DNA of 64,000 bases from Candidatus Synchoanobacter obligatus. Its GTDB lineage: Bacteria; Pseudomonadota; Gammaproteobacteria; Comchoanobacterales; Comchoanobacteraceae. The stretch covers positions 632,491 through 696,490 of the forward strand of contig NZ_JAKUDN010000002.1 of assembly GCF_024259865.1 (NCBI RefSeq). The letters are read 5' to 3'. Position numbers and translations under genes: made by a program. A model generated the notes under the pieces. It made no database searches, was not told the origin of the DNA, and was given only the letters and a program-made list of their open reading frames with translations. Shown here piece by piece: positions 63,379 through 64,000 of the stretch. Every line of letters begins with the position of its first letter. Position 1 is the first letter of the stretch.

Positions 63379-64000
63379 ATGGCTAAATTACAAATAGAAA
63401 ATAACATACTACTTAAATGTAGTTTAAACCCTGATGAAACAGCTTTCACTATTCCAGATAGTGTGACGAGTATTGGTGATTGGGCATTTAATGGCTGCTC
63501 AGGCTTAACATCTGTTACTATCCCAGATAGTGTGACGAGTATTGGTCATGATGCATTTAATTGTTGCTCAGGCTTAACTCAAGTCACGATTCCAAATAGT
63601 GTGACGAGCATTGGTAAGTGGGTATTTAGGTATTGTAGAAGTTTAACATCTGTAGTGATTCCAAATAGTGTGACGAGTATTGGTGAATGGGCGTTTAGTT
63701 ACTGCACAGGCTTAACTCAAGTTACGATTCCTGATAGTGTGACGAGTATTGGTAATGGTGCCTTTGTGGCCTGCGAAGGCTTAACATCTGTTACTATTTT
63801 GAAGGGTGTGACGAGTATTCCCAGCTATGCATTTTATGCATGTAGAGGCTTAACTCAAGTTACGATTCCTGATAGTGTGACGAGTATTGGTAGTGGGGCA
63901 TTTTGGAGGTGCGTAGGCTTAACATCTGTGACGATTCCTGATAGTGTGACTAGTGTTGGTGATAGGGCATTTAATGGCTGCTCAAGTTTAACTACTGTGG
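63379..64000 (+). CDS. BspA-type LRR protein, copy 4 (cut by window end)
   Basis: Starts at ATG 63379 (MAKLQIENNILLKCSLNPDE) and is open to the window edge, giving 207 visible residues. Eight 23-residue LRR units are seen, including GLTQVTIPDSVTSIG repeated several times at near-identical DNA sequence. The first 20 codons match copy 1 almost exactly, apart from CAA where copy 1 has TAA. The C-terminal tail lies outside the window. Confidence 0.8.
   Translation, partial: MAKLQIENNILLKCSLNPDETAFTIPDSVTSIGDWAFNGCSGLTSVTIPDSVTSIGHDAFNCCSGLTQVTIPNSVTSIGKWVFRYCRSLTSVVIPNSVTSIGEWAFSYCTGLTQVTIPDSVTSIGNGAFVACEGLTSVTILKGVTSIPSYAFYACRGLTQVTIPDSVTSIGSGAFWRCVGLTSVTIPDSVTSVGDRAFNGCSSLTTV

Noticed and set aside
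59340..64000. CRISPR-like regular repeats
   Set aside because: The 69-base periodic repeats are in-frame coding LRR units with variable residues at fixed positions, not identical short repeats with unique spacers.

Overview
The window comes from a gammaproteobacterium of moderately low GC. Three gene orders point there: miaA-hfq-hflK-hflC, minC-minD-minE, and uvrY(gacA)-uvrC-pgsA followed by tRNA-Gly/Cys/Leu. Between these housekeeping blocks lie large orphan proteins, Sel1-repeat genes, a tyrosine-phosphatase-like gene, BspA-type leucine-rich-repeat (LRR) genes with a possible F-box-like tail, and the remains of an ankyrin-repeat gene. That mix is typical of host-associated or intracellular members of the Legionella/Coxiella branch (Legionellales). 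The order-level placement is inference; no 16S rRNA gene or secretion system is present to confirm it.

Layout. 1-8617: an MFS transporter cut by the window edge, a small lytic-transglycosylase-like lipoprotein, two divergent Na+/H+ antiporters (CPA1 type and NhaA), a Bcp peroxiredoxin, a CDF metal exporter, then miaA, hfq, hflK and hflC. 8645-12514 (minus strand): an SbmA/YddA-like ABC protein and minCDE. 12617-18729: tRNA-Ser, uvrY, uvrC, pgsA, tRNA-Gly/Cys/Leu, a Lol permease, lolD and dapA, mostly overlapping or tightly spaced. 18704-23922 (minus strand): an AddA-like helicase-nuclease and its AddB-like partner. 23923-33459: the first accessory stretch, with a BspA-like LRR gene, a short secreted ORF, a phosphatase, a YdjM-like membrane protein, a 604-aa coiled-coil protein, a frameshifted gene and an 1139-aa protein. 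33552-44657: an SDR, a broken MFS gene, citrate synthase, a rhomboid protease, an OmpR/QseC-type two-component pair, the giant NAD-glutamate dehydrogenase and tRNA-Ala. 44868-64000: the second accessory stretch, with twin Sel1 genes, recD2, two orphan proteins (611 and 981 aa), an APC permease, several pseudogenes and a tandem array of four BspA-like LRR genes that runs off the right edge.

How it fits together. The core genes handle cell division (MinCDE), envelope maintenance (LolCD, PgsA, HflKC), RNA regulation (Hfq, UvrY), DNA repair (UvrC, AddAB-like, RecD2) and ion, amino-acid and carbon metabolism (NhaA, APC permease, glutamate dehydrogenase, citrate synthase). Glutamate dehydrogenase and citrate synthase fit growth on amino acids. 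The accessory genes have eukaryotic-like repeats, internal duplications, recently duplicated paralogues and many disruptions, so this part of the repertoire is changing quickly. The most striking structure is the LRR array at the right end: a roughly 1.51-kb unit duplicated in tandem, each unit with a conserved ~300-bp leader, a 69-bp coding repeat and a C-terminal tail with an F-box-like motif. One copy carries a nonsense codon near its start.
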